Assembly: GCF_900142175.1 (NCBI RefSeq)
Contig: NZ_FQZX01000003.1
Coordinates: 468,471 to 532,470 of the forward strand
Length of the DNA: 64,000 bases
DNA from: Maribacter aquivivus
Lineage (GTDB): Bacteria; Bacteroidota; Bacteroidia; Flavobacteriales; Flavobacteriaceae
Reading direction: 5' to 3'
The translations under genes were made by a program, and so were the position numbers. Every line of letters starts with the position of its first letter. The first letter of the stretch is position 1. This document shows, one piece after another, positions 29,130 to 37,379 of the stretch. The notes under the pieces were generated by a model. It searched no databases. It was not told where the DNA came from and saw only the letters and a program-made list of their open reading frames with translations.

Positions 29130-29576
29130 TTAACGGCTAAAATCAGGAATCTCTTGCATAAATTCATATTTTTCCGCAACAAAGTCTGTTTGACAGTAAT
29201 AATGAGAGAGTCCGTTGGTGACCATCAAGTAGGTAGCATTCAATTTAAAATTGTATTGAGCTATTTGATCGAAGGTCATTTGAGAAATTGAAACCTCTGG
29301 TGCTTTGCACTCTACTAGGATATGAAGTTCACCATTTGGTTTGAATACGACCACATCATACCTTTTCTTTAAACCATTAAGTGTTATTTGCTTTTCAACG
29401 TTAATATGACTTAATGGATACTTCTTTTCTTGTATAAGAAACTGAACTACATGTTGCCTTACCCACTCTTCGGGAGTAAGCACCAAAAACTTTTTACGTA
29501 CATCGTCAAAGATCAAGGTTCTATTTTCGCTATTTTTGACCCTGAAAGTGTAGCTAGGAAAATTTAGTGGCTGCAT
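29130..29576 (-). CDS. Solitary type I restriction R-subunit N-terminal domain protein
   Basis: 148 residues matching the HSDR_N domain, a PD-(D/E)xK nuclease fold. Asp and the ExK pair are visible in KRYDVVVFKPNGELHILVECKAP, so the catalytic core looks intact. No helicase part and no hsdM or hsdS gene is nearby, so this is not a restriction system. Such solitary proteins are common in Bacteroidota beside holA, suggesting a housekeeping DNA role, but none is proven. Its start codon is only 26 bases from that of holA on the other strand. Confidence 0.8.
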   Translation of the reverse strand: MQPLNFPSYTFRVKNSENRTLIFDDVRKKFLVLTPEEWVRQHVVQFLIQEKKYPLSHINVEKQITLNGLKKRYDVVVFKPNGELHILVECKAPEVSISQMTFDQIAQYNFKLNATYLMVTNGLSHYYCQTDFVAEKYEFMQEIPDFSR

Positions 29577-29602
29577 TATACAAAGTTGATGATTTTTTCT
29601 GA

Positions 29603-30604
29603 ATGGATGAAGCCGTACAAATAGTCAATGCAATTAAGAAAGGGCAGATTAGCCCTATTTATTTCCTGTATGGGGAAGAAGCTTATTTCATTGATAAAAT
29701 TTCTGATTATATAAGTGCTAATGTGTTGACCGAAGAAGAGAAGGGTTTCAACCAAATGGTGCTTTATGGTCGTGATGTATCTATTGAAGATATTGTAGGT
29801 AATGCCAAACGCTACCCGATGATGGCCGAACGTCAAGTGGTTATTGTAAAAGAGGCACAACATCTTTCACGTACTATAGAGAATCTTTGTTCGTATGCAG
29901 AAAATCCGCAGCAATCTACTGTACTTGTAATTTGTTATAAATACAAGAAGCTAGATAAGCGTAAAAAGCTACACAAGATTATTAAAAAAAATGGAGTAGT
30001 TTTTGAAAGTAAAAAATTATATGAGAATCAAGTTAGCGATTGGTTAAGAAAGCATTTGGTGAGCCGTGGATACACCATATCTCACAAGGCTGCTTTATTG
30101 CTGGTAGAATATTTGGGTACTGATTTAGGTAAGATTAGCAAAGAGCTAGATAAGCTTAAGCTAGTTCTGCCGAAACAGACCGAAATTAACCCGCAGCATA
30201 TAGAAGAGCATATTGGTATCAGTAAAGATTATAATAATTTTGAATTGAAAAGGGCTATTGGTGATAGAGATATCTTGAAAGCAACTAAAATTATCAACTA
30301 CTTTGCTCAGAACCCGAAAGACAATCCGTTTATTCTAACGATTACCTTATTACATTCATTTTTTACGCAGTTGTTGCAGTATCACGGACTTTCTGATCAT
30401 TCACCAAAAAATGTGGCTAGTGCGTTACGTATTAACCCTTATTTTGTAAGTGAAATACAAACTGCGGCACGCAATTACCCAATGAAGAAAGTAAGCGGAA
30501 TCATTTCTAGTCTTCGTGAAATGGATTTAAAAGGAAAAGGAGTAGGGACAACACCAATGAAAGAAGCCGATTTACTTAAAGAACTTCTTTATAAAATAGT
30601 GTAG
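29603..30604 (+). CDS. holA: DNA polymerase III delta subunit
   Basis: 333 residues of the clamp-loader delta family: PIYFLYGEEAYFIDKISDYI at about 18-37, LVICYKYKKLDKRKKL, and the C-terminal collar helices (KADLLKELLYKIV-like end). It opens the sliding clamp as part of the clamp-loader complex. The start is fixed because a stop codon directly precedes the ATG in frame. Divergent from the HsdR-N-like gene with a 26-base gap, so its promoter must reach into that gene. Confidence 0.93.
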   Translation: MDEAVQIVNAIKKGQISPIYFLYGEEAYFIDKISDYISANVLTEEEKGFNQMVLYGRDVSIEDIVGNAKRYPMMAERQVVIVKEAQHLSRTIENLCSYAENPQQSTVLVICYKYKKLDKRKKLHKIIKKNGVVFESKKLYENQVSDWLRKHLVSRGYTISHKAALLLVEYLGTDLGKISKELDKLKLVLPKQTEINPQHIEEHIGISKDYNNFELKRAIGDRDILKATKIINYFAQNPKDNPFILTITLLHSFFTQLLQYHGLSDHSPKNVASALRINPYFVSEIQTAARNYPMKKVSGIISSLREMDLKGKGVGTTPMKEADLLKELLYKIV

Positions 30605-30607
30605 CTA

Positions 30608-30985
30608 TTACTTTTTATTGACTCCGAATTTACCAGGACCTAATAATGAAACGGTAACAAAGGCTACTAAGTAAAATAAAGCTTTTTCTTTAGTGCCAAA
30701 ATCATCTGCGCCATGAGTGATAAATGCTGCGACTGCCATAGTGATGGCTACTGGTATTGCTGCCAAACGCGATTTAAAACCTATAATAATTAAAATAGGA
30801 CAAATAAATTCGCCGATCACAGCTAAAAATAATGAGGGTGTTTCACCAATACCAAAAGGATCAGCAAATTTAAAATCTCCAGAAATAAGCTTTTGAAATT
30901 TTGGAAGACCATGGGTTAACATCATGGCTGAAATTGCTATTCTAAAAAAAGCTAGACCAATATCTTTTAATAAAGTGTTTTTCAT
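30608..30985 (-). CDS. DoxX family membrane protein
   Basis: 125 residues with four predicted transmembrane segments. The DoxX pattern is seen in IGLAFFRIAISAMMLTHGLPKF (about 6-27), the conserved GLP, and ICPILIIIGFKSRLAAIPVAI. DoxX-like proteins are small integral membrane proteins linked to quinone or thiosulfate oxidation in some species and to redox stress in others; the role here is open. Convergent with holA with a 3-base gap. Confidence 0.88.
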   Translation of the reverse strand: MKNTLLKDIGLAFFRIAISAMMLTHGLPKFQKLISGDFKFADPFGIGETPSLFLAVIGEFICPILIIIGFKSRLAAIPVAITMAVAAFITHGADDFGTKEKALFYLVAFVTVSLLGPGKFGVNKK

Positions 30986-31173
30986 GAAGGCTCATTATTT
31001 CCCTTAAAAGTATCGATTTTTTTTGTTTTTTCTAAGATATGTTGGTATTCGTATAGTGTTAAATCATTTGTTTTTTTAAATGAAACTTTGGGTATACTTA
31101 GTTTTCAACGGGTTAAGAGATTGTGAGCTTTCATTAAATTATTCAAAAATTTTTAAACGAGAAATTATGGCAT

Positions 31174-31202
31174 AAAAAAATCCCAATATATATGGGATTT
31201 TT
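31174..31202 (-). terminator. Terminator of the E1 dehydrogenase gene
   Basis: AAAAATCCCA (31176-31185), loop, TGGGATTTTT (31193-31202). On the minus strand a T run follows. It lies 22 bases after the stop of the E1 fusion gene. Confidence 0.75.
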
Positions 31203-31223
31203 CTTACTTAAAAATTGTCGTAA

Positions 31224-33635
31224 TTAGCGTAATTTCGGATAGTCATCAGGATTGACTTCATGCATTATCGCATAAACTTTTTCAAAAATATCCTCTCTAT
31301 TTGGTTTAGAAAAATAATCACCATCAGTACCGTATGCAGGTCTATGCGCTTTTGCGCTTAATGTTTGTGGTTTACTATCTAAATACTCAAATGCACCTTG
31401 TTTTTCTACTATTTCATTTAATAGATATGCAGAACATCCGCCAGGTACATCTTCATCTATTACTAGTAAACGGTTTGTCTTTTTAACACTCTCTAGTACT
31501 TCCATTTCAATATCAAATGGTAATAACGTTTGTGCATCTATGACTTCGGCATCAATACCAACTTCAATTAATTCTTTGGCTGCTTTTTCAACGATACGTA
31601 ATGTGGATCCATAAGAGACCAATGTGATATCGCTACCTTCTTTAATGGTTTCAACTCTACCGATCGGAGTACAAAACTCACCAAGATTTTTAGGTTTCTT
31701 TTCCTTTAATCTATAACCGTTTAAACTTTCTATGACCAATGCAGGCTCATCACTCTTTAAAAGTGTGTTGTAAAAACCGGCAGCTTGTGTCATGTTTCTT
31801 GGAGCTAAAATATACATTCCTCTTAGTAAATGTATTAATCCGCCCATTTCTGATCCTGAATGCCAAATGCCTTCTAGTCTGTGACCTCTTGTTCTTATGA
31901 TTAACGGCGCTTTTTGTTTTCCAGCTGTTCTATATAATAAAGTGGCCAAATCATCTGTAAGAGTAGATAGCGCGTAAAATATATAATCCAAATATTGAAT
32001 TTCAGCAATAGGTCTAAGTCCTCTTAACGCCATTCCTATTCCTTGACCAATAATCGTTGTTTCTCGAATACCAGTATCTGCAACACGTATTTTGCCGTAT
32101 TTTTCTTGCATGCCTTCAAGACCTTGGTTTACATCACCAATGGCACCAGTATCTTCTCCGAAAATTAAAGTATTAGGGTATTTTTCAAAGAGCTTGTCAA
32201 AATTGTCTCTTAAAATAACTCTACCATCTACCAGCTCTTCATCGTCATTATATGCAGGTGAAATGGCGGTAACGTTCGTAGCTTTATTATCATTCTCACT
32301 ATAAAGGTATGAGCTGAATTTATGCTGGGATTCTTTTAGAAAGGTGGAAGTCCATTGAATTAAATCTTCCTTTTCTTGTGTATTTTCTCCTAGTAAATAA
32401 CGTAAAGATTTTCTTGCTGAAATTGCCAAATCTTTACGAAGTGGCTCTTCAACTGAAATTAAATCATTCTTTAATTTATTTAGGAAATTCTTGTTGGCAC
32501 TTTTAGAGGCAGCTTTTTCTATTATGTTAATTAATACAGACTTCTCAGTTAAGTTGTCTTTCAAATACTCGTCCCAAGCCTGTTTTTTAGCTTCTCTAAC
32601 GGTACGCTTAATTCTTTTTTCAATAGATTCTAGTTCTTCAGAGGTTGCAATGCCAGATTCTAATATCCATTCTTTAAAACGTTTATTGCAATCATGGTCG
32701 CGCTCCCATTCTAAACGCTGGTTGTCTTTATAACGCTCGTGAGACCCAGAAGTAGAATGACCTTGAGGCTGTGTTAATTCATTTACATGAATTAACACCG
32801 GTACATGCTCTTGTCTTGCTATATCTGCCGCATTTTCATAGGCATGCATTAGCGCAGTATAGTCCCAACCTTTTACTCTTAAAATTTCATACCCTTTTTC
32901 GGTTTCAGTTCTTTGAAAACCAGATAGAATTTCTGAAATATTCTCTTTTGTAGTGTGAAATTTTGCGGGCACAGAAATACCATATTCATCATCCCAAACA
33001 CTAATGACCATAGGTACTTGTAATACACCTGCGGCATTTATTGTTTCAAAAAACATACCTTCACTAGTACTGGCGTTGCCAATGGTACCCCATGCAATTT
33101 CATTTCCGTTTACAGAAAACTTTGCACTATCTAGTCCTTTTTGGTTTCTGTATACTTTAGATGCTTGTGCTAATCCTAAAAGCCTAGGCATTTGCCCAGC
33201 TGTACACGAAATGTCTCCACTACTATTTTTTTGTTTTGTTAAATCTTTCCAACTACCATCTGCATTTAAGCTATGCGTTAAAAAGTGACCACCCATTTGC
33301 CTACCGGCACTCATAGGTTCTTTTTCAATATCTGTGGTAGCGTAAAGGGCGTGAAAGAATTCTTTTGGTTGTAATAGACCAAGAGCCATCATAAATGTTT
33401 GGTCTCTGTAATAGCCACTTCTAAAATCACCATTTTTAAAAGAACGGGCCATTGCTAATTGAGGTAATTCTTTTCCGTCTCCAAAGATGCCGAATTTAGC
33501 CTTACCCGTAAGGACTTCTTTTCTACCCAATAAACTGCACGTTCTGCTTAAAAAAGCAATTTCGTAGTCATTGATAATTTGTTCTTTGAAATCTTCAAAA
33601 GAAATATCATTACTGGTTTTAGAAGAAACATCCAT
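31224..33635 (-). CDS. 2-oxoacid dehydrogenase E1, fused alpha and beta subunits
   Basis: 803 residues. The alpha part (about 1-400) binds thiamine diphosphate; the beta part (about 460-803) has typical segments FGEDTGAIGDVNQG, IGQGIGMALRGLRPIAEIQY and LLVIDEDVPGG. Such fusions in Bacteroidota act in branched-chain 2-oxoacid or related dehydrogenase complexes, decarboxylating the oxoacid and passing the acyl group to E2 lipoate. The ThDP/Mg motif GDG-x(~26)-NN is altered: residues read IGNASTSEG and, after the normal spacing, WDDEYGIS. No E2 or E3 gene is adjacent. Good promoter and terminator make it a single-gene unit. Confidence 0.88.
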   Translation of the reverse strand: MDVSSKTSNDISFEDFKEQIINDYEIAFLSRTCSLLGRKEVLTGKAKFGIFGDGKELPQLAMARSFKNGDFRSGYYRDQTFMMALGLLQPKEFFHALYATTDIEKEPMSAGRQMGGHFLTHSLNADGSWKDLTKQKNSSGDISCTAGQMPRLLGLAQASKVYRNQKGLDSAKFSVNGNEIAWGTIGNASTSEGMFFETINAAGVLQVPMVISVWDDEYGISVPAKFHTTKENISEILSGFQRTETEKGYEILRVKGWDYTALMHAYENAADIARQEHVPVLIHVNELTQPQGHSTSGSHERYKDNQRLEWERDHDCNKRFKEWILESGIATSEELESIEKRIKRTVREAKKQAWDEYLKDNLTEKSVLINIIEKAASKSANKNFLNKLKNDLISVEEPLRKDLAISARKSLRYLLGENTQEKEDLIQWTSTFLKESQHKFSSYLYSENDNKATNVTAISPAYNDDEELVDGRVILRDNFDKLFEKYPNTLIFGEDTGAIGDVNQGLEGMQEKYGKIRVADTGIRETTIIGQGIGMALRGLRPIAEIQYLDYIFYALSTLTDDLATLLYRTAGKQKAPLIIRTRGHRLEGIWHSGSEMGGLIHLLRGMYILAPRNMTQAAGFYNTLLKSDEPALVIESLNGYRLKEKKPKNLGEFCTPIGRVETIKEGSDITLVSYGSTLRIVEKAAKELIEVGIDAEVIDAQTLLPFDIEMEVLESVKKTNRLLVIDEDVPGGCSAYLLNEIVEKQGAFEYLDSKPQTLSAKAHRPAYGTDGDYFSKPNREDIFEKVYAIMHEVNPDDYPKLR

Positions 33636-33653
33636 GTATTATATGTGTTTATA

Positions 33654-33684
33654 CAAAATTACCGAATCAAGTACTTTTTAGCAA
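33654..33684 (-). promoter_or_regulatory. Promoter of the E1 dehydrogenase gene
   Basis: Minus strand: TTG at 33684-33682, a 20-base spacer, then TAATTTTG at 33661-33654 (exact TAnnTTTG). The start codon follows 18 bases later. This is the best -33/-7 pair I found in the window. Confidence 0.55.
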
Positions 33685-33792
33685 CGCTGTGACCAGTTAA
33701 TTTATTCCATATTTTTCAACAAATTTGGTATTTTTTTGAAAATATCTTAATTTAAGTTAAAAAAAATAGTATCCGTATTGAGAATTGATAGT

Positions 33793-36642
33793 TTAAAACC
33801 ATTTTCTTGTGAATAGCCCTGTCAGGGTTTTTGGGCTAACTGTAATTATAAAACGTATTTTTTCGCCGTAGTTGGGTTGTGAAACTTCCCAACCGTTATT
33901 TGAGTGAACCGGTAGATAAAGTTCAAAGTAATCGGTTACTAGATTTAAACGTACACCAGAATCATAAACAAACTTACCATCAAGCCCTTTATTTTTTACC
34001 AAACCGGCATCTCCGTATAATTCAATCCATTTCCACACATTAAAACTACCGTTGACGGTCGCCATCCAATCATTGGAGAATCTGTAACGCTGGTCTAAGA
34101 AAGATTTAAATCCGCCTTCGGCTATAATAATTTGCTGACTGTAAATACCTGAATCTTCTGAGCGTCCTAAATATCCGTAATCAAAAAGATAATCTGTTGG
34201 GCGGTCAAGGGCAAAGCTGAAGAAATTTGTCTCTGTATTGTTGCTAAGAAATTTACCCGCAAAAAATCGAAGATTTAATTGCCTGTTGTTTTCAAATAGT
34301 TTTCGATATTCATATTCAAACGAGAGCTTACTAAAACTACCTGCTAATTGAAAATCTGCAAACCATGAATTATAATCTAATATGCCATTATTTCTACTGG
34401 TATAACGTGCGTTAAATACACTATAATCAGGATTTTCTGGATCATTTGATAAGCTTACCAATGCTGGATCAAAATCTCTGAAAATGTTTACATATCTAAA
34501 AGATAAAAACTCCCTTTTATTCGATAACAAATCTGATGGTCTAAAACCAAAGCTCAAAGATGGCGTTATAGATGAATATCTAGAGTTTTCATTGAAGTGA
34601 GATGTACCGGCACCTATATTGTATTGGGCAACGTACAAACCACTTTTACTTAAGTATTTTCTATAACTGAATTTTCCAGAGCCTACAAAAGCTTTTTCTT
34701 TAAAGGAGTAGGAGGGTGAGAAATCATACACAAAAGGTCTTTCAAGTAAGGTCTTATTATATAAACGCATACCTGGGGTCCAACCATCATAAACATTAAA
34801 ACTCAATACAGGAACATAGAACACCTGATTGTAATATGGATTTTCAGCATCTTTAAAGAAGGTGAACTTTAATTTTTTGTTACTTGATAAAAATCCTTTT
34901 AATGATTTCCAATTATCGCGTTGGTTGAATTCTGGTATTTTTTGGTCATAATTTAATACCAGTCTATCTTCTTCATTATTCGGTATAGCGAAGGTTTCTT
35001 CTAGCTCAATATCTTTGAACCAATATTCAGAAACCACCGAATCTTTTTTAAGACCAAACACGGAAATAGGAACGTTGGTGCCTTCTTTGTTTTTTATGGT
35101 TACATGTAATGAATCTGTTTCTTTCTTTACTTTTTTTATCTTAAAATCAATTTTACGGTCTGTAGAAACATAGTCTTTAAAAAACCAATTGATATCTTGT
35201 TCCGTAGAGCGTTTTAAAATAGATTCAAAATCATGAACCTTTACCGTGTTTAATTGATAGTATTCAAAAAATGTCTTAATACTTTGGTCTACGTGTTCTT
35301 TGCCAATGTAATCTGCTAAATATGCCAAGCCTAAACCAGCCTTATATTTATTCGCTATTTTCTGATTGAATTTAATAAGCGAATCGTTTGATGTTTGAAG
35401 TGCTTGGTCTAAGTTTTTACGGGCAGTTAAATTGTATAGAAATGAATATTGGTCATTAAAATCCATCTTTGCCAACTCAAAACTTCTAAAACCCCAAATT
35501 TTAGATAGTTTCCCCATTAATTTTTGATCTGGGTAATACTTTTCTATATACGCTATCATCAAATAATTTGCTATAGCACTGTTTAACCACTGTTCTTTTC
35601 TTGGGTTTAAGAACATGGTTTCTCGTAAAATACTATTGATCGCCGTTTTTAAGAATTTCATTTCGAACTGAAATTGTTCTTGGTAAGGGCGTATAAAAGA
35701 GGGGAGTTGATTTATGCCATAAAGTGGGTCTTTATTATAATCAAGCTCACTAACTAATATTTTTTCATGAGGATAATCGCCAAGATTTGAGTGAATGAAA
35801 TTGGCAACTTTATTTATGGATAGACCTTGACCAATTGGGCTATATCTTGGAGCACTAAAATCTGTCAAGAAGGTCATGTATGGTGTGCGGTGTGTATAGA
35901 ATTTTTTCTGTGTATTCAGAATTATTTCTCCGCCACGTTGTAAGTTTCCTTTTAATTTGGCAAATTGTCCGTTAGGGAATGTTGATTCAGTTTTTATATC
36001 AAAGTTAGAGGCAAGGTATAAACTATCTGGATATTTGAAATTAATGGTAGTATTGGTTTCGTTCATATAAAGATCCTCAAGATTTTTATTTGAATACAAA
36101 TGCCATTTACCGTCGTATACAGCTGGTGTTAAATACCAGTCTTTTAAGTAATAATCTCCTCTACTACCGTAGCCGTAAGGAGTGTATTTATTTGGTGGTA
36201 ATTTCACCTTATAGGTGATGAAAATTTTTGTTGATGTATTTGGTAGTAATAAATCATCTAAGGTGACCTTTAAAATATCCTTGCCTTTTGTACGGCTCCA
36301 TTCTAGTCCGTTATAAGAATCATCCACAACACTAATTATAGTAGTCTTACCACGTTCATCTGCTTTTGCTAAATGAAGCGATTTTTTAAATTCTTGAGCA
36401 AATCTCTTTGCTAGTCCGGTGTTTTTATCTGAATAGGCATTTGCCCAATCATTAAAATAAATGACACCTAAGTTGTAGTTAGACTTATTGTAATAGGTGA
36501 ATTCTTGACGAATATCCAATTCATTGGTATACTCGTTTAGGCTAACGGTAAGGTCTGTTTCATACTGTGCATAGCAATTAGTTACATTGGTAACTAATGT
36601 TACTATGCACAGGTAGAAAAGTAATTTTAAATTATTTGTCAA
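33793..36642 (-). CDS. M1-like pseudopeptidase fused to an outer-membrane beta-barrel
   Basis: 949 residues with signal peptide ending about residue 26 (CYAQ). Residues about 28-510 follow the M1 aminopeptidase plan: an N-terminal beta domain and a gluzincin-like domain ending in a typical helical stretch (WFFKDYVSTDRKIDF). There is no HExxH, and the segment that should read WLxEGxAxY is WLNSAIANY at 352-360, so all three zinc ligands are missing. From about 615 to 949 the sequence alternates aromatic and polar residues like an outer-membrane barrel and ends in the C-terminal Phe (RKWF) expected for BAM-dependent insertion. Likely a surface or periplasmic binding domain on a barrel; function unknown. 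Confidence 0.8.
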   Translation of the reverse strand: MTNNLKLLFYLCIVTLVTNVTNCYAQYETDLTVSLNEYTNELDIRQEFTYYNKSNYNLGVIYFNDWANAYSDKNTGLAKRFAQEFKKSLHLAKADERGKTTIISVVDDSYNGLEWSRTKGKDILKVTLDDLLLPNTSTKIFITYKVKLPPNKYTPYGYGSRGDYYLKDWYLTPAVYDGKWHLYSNKNLEDLYMNETNTTINFKYPDSLYLASNFDIKTESTFPNGQFAKLKGNLQRGGEIILNTQKKFYTHRTPYMTFLTDFSAPRYSPIGQGLSINKVANFIHSNLGDYPHEKILVSELDYNKDPLYGINQLPSFIRPYQEQFQFEMKFLKTAINSILRETMFLNPRKEQWLNSAIANYLMIAYIEKYYPDQKLMGKLSKIWGFRSFELAKMDFNDQYSFLYNLTARKNLDQALQTSNDSLIKFNQKIANKYKAGLGLAYLADYIGKEHVDQSIKTFFEYYQLNTVKVHDFESILKRSTEQDINWFFKDYVSTDRKIDFKIKKVKKETDSLHVTIKNKEGTNVPISVFGLKKDSVVSEYWFKDIELEETFAIPNNEEDRLVLNYDQKIPEFNQRDNWKSLKGFLSSNKKLKFTFFKDAENPYYNQVFYVPVLSFNVYDGWTPGMRLYNKTLLERPFVYDFSPSYSFKEKAFVGSGKFSYRKYLSKSGLYVAQYNIGAGTSHFNENSRYSSITPSLSFGFRPSDLLSNKREFLSFRYVNIFRDFDPALVSLSNDPENPDYSVFNARYTSRNNGILDYNSWFADFQLAGSFSKLSFEYEYRKLFENNRQLNLRFFAGKFLSNNTETNFFSFALDRPTDYLFDYGYLGRSEDSGIYSQQIIIAEGGFKSFLDQRYRFSNDWMATVNGSFNVWKWIELYGDAGLVKNKGLDGKFVYDSGVRLNLVTDYFELYLPVHSNNGWEVSQPNYGEKIRFIITVSPKTLTGLFTRKWF

Positions 36643-36650
36643 GGTCTGAA

Positions 36651-37337
36651 TTAAAAATTAGGACTCATGCTGTGCCCTTTGTAAAATGAATCTATAATTT
36701 CAACAACCTCTTCTTCTGTATCTACAATTTTAATAAGATTTAGATCTTCTGGACTAATAGTTCCCATTTTAAGCATAGTTCCTTTAACCCAATCCATAAG
36801 TCCAGTCCAAAATTCACTGCCCACTAAAATAATTGGAAATTTCCCTATTTTATGTGTCTGTATTAAGGTGATGGCTTCAAATAGCTCATCTAATGTTCCA
36901 AATCCGCCAGGCATTACTACAAAACCTTGAGAGTATTTTACGAACATTACCTTTCTTACGAAGAAGTAATCGAAATCTAAACTCTTGTCATTATCGATAT
37001 ATGGATTGTCATGTTGCTCAAAAGGTAAGTCAATATTTAAACCTACAGATGTACCACCAGCAAGGTTTGCACCTCTGTTACCGGCTTCCATTATACCTGG
37101 GCCGCCACCAGTAATAACTCCGTAACCTGCTTCTGCAATAGATTTTGCAATTGATACGGCTAATTTGTAATATGGGTCTTCTTCTTTTGTTCTTGCAGAA
37201 CCAAAAATAGATACACATGGTCCTATTTTACTCATGCGTTCAAAACCATTTACAAACTCGCCCATTATTTTAAAAATGGCCCAAGAGTCATTGGTTTTTA
37301 TTTCGTTCCAGCCTTTATGATGTTTTTCTGATCTCAT
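36651..37337 (-). CDS. LOG family nucleotide 5'-monophosphate phosphoribohydrolase-like protein
   Basis: 228 residues of the Rossmann-fold TIGR00730/LOG group. Signature motifs are GGGPGIMEAGNRGA (about 76-90) and PGGFGTLDELFE (about 142-153), the latter with the catalytic Glu. Members cleave nucleoside monophosphates to base and ribose 5-phosphate; in plants and some bacteria this releases cytokinins. Cytoplasmic. It is 8 bases upstream of the pseudopeptidase-barrel gene on the same strand. Confidence 0.9.
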   Translation of the reverse strand: MRSEKHHKGWNEIKTNDSWAIFKIMGEFVNGFERMSKIGPCVSIFGSARTKEEDPYYKLAVSIAKSIAEAGYGVITGGGPGIMEAGNRGANLAGGTSVGLNIDLPFEQHDNPYIDNDKSLDFDYFFVRKVMFVKYSQGFVVMPGGFGTLDELFEAITLIQTHKIGKFPIILVGSEFWTGLMDWVKGTMLKMGTISPEDLNLIKIVDTEEEVVEIIDSFYKGHSMSPNF

Positions 37338-37379
37338 TCTTTATTTTATATTCTATTTAGATAGATTTTTATCTAATTA

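Noticed and set aside
29130..29576. Remnant of a type I restriction-modification system
   Set aside because: Only the nuclease-fold N-terminal domain is present at its natural full length; no hsdM, hsdS or helicase remnants surround it, and such solitary genes are usual beside holA.
29576..29863. 95-residue minus-strand frame within holA
   Set aside because: Lies opposite a well-supported holA and shows no protein-like pattern.
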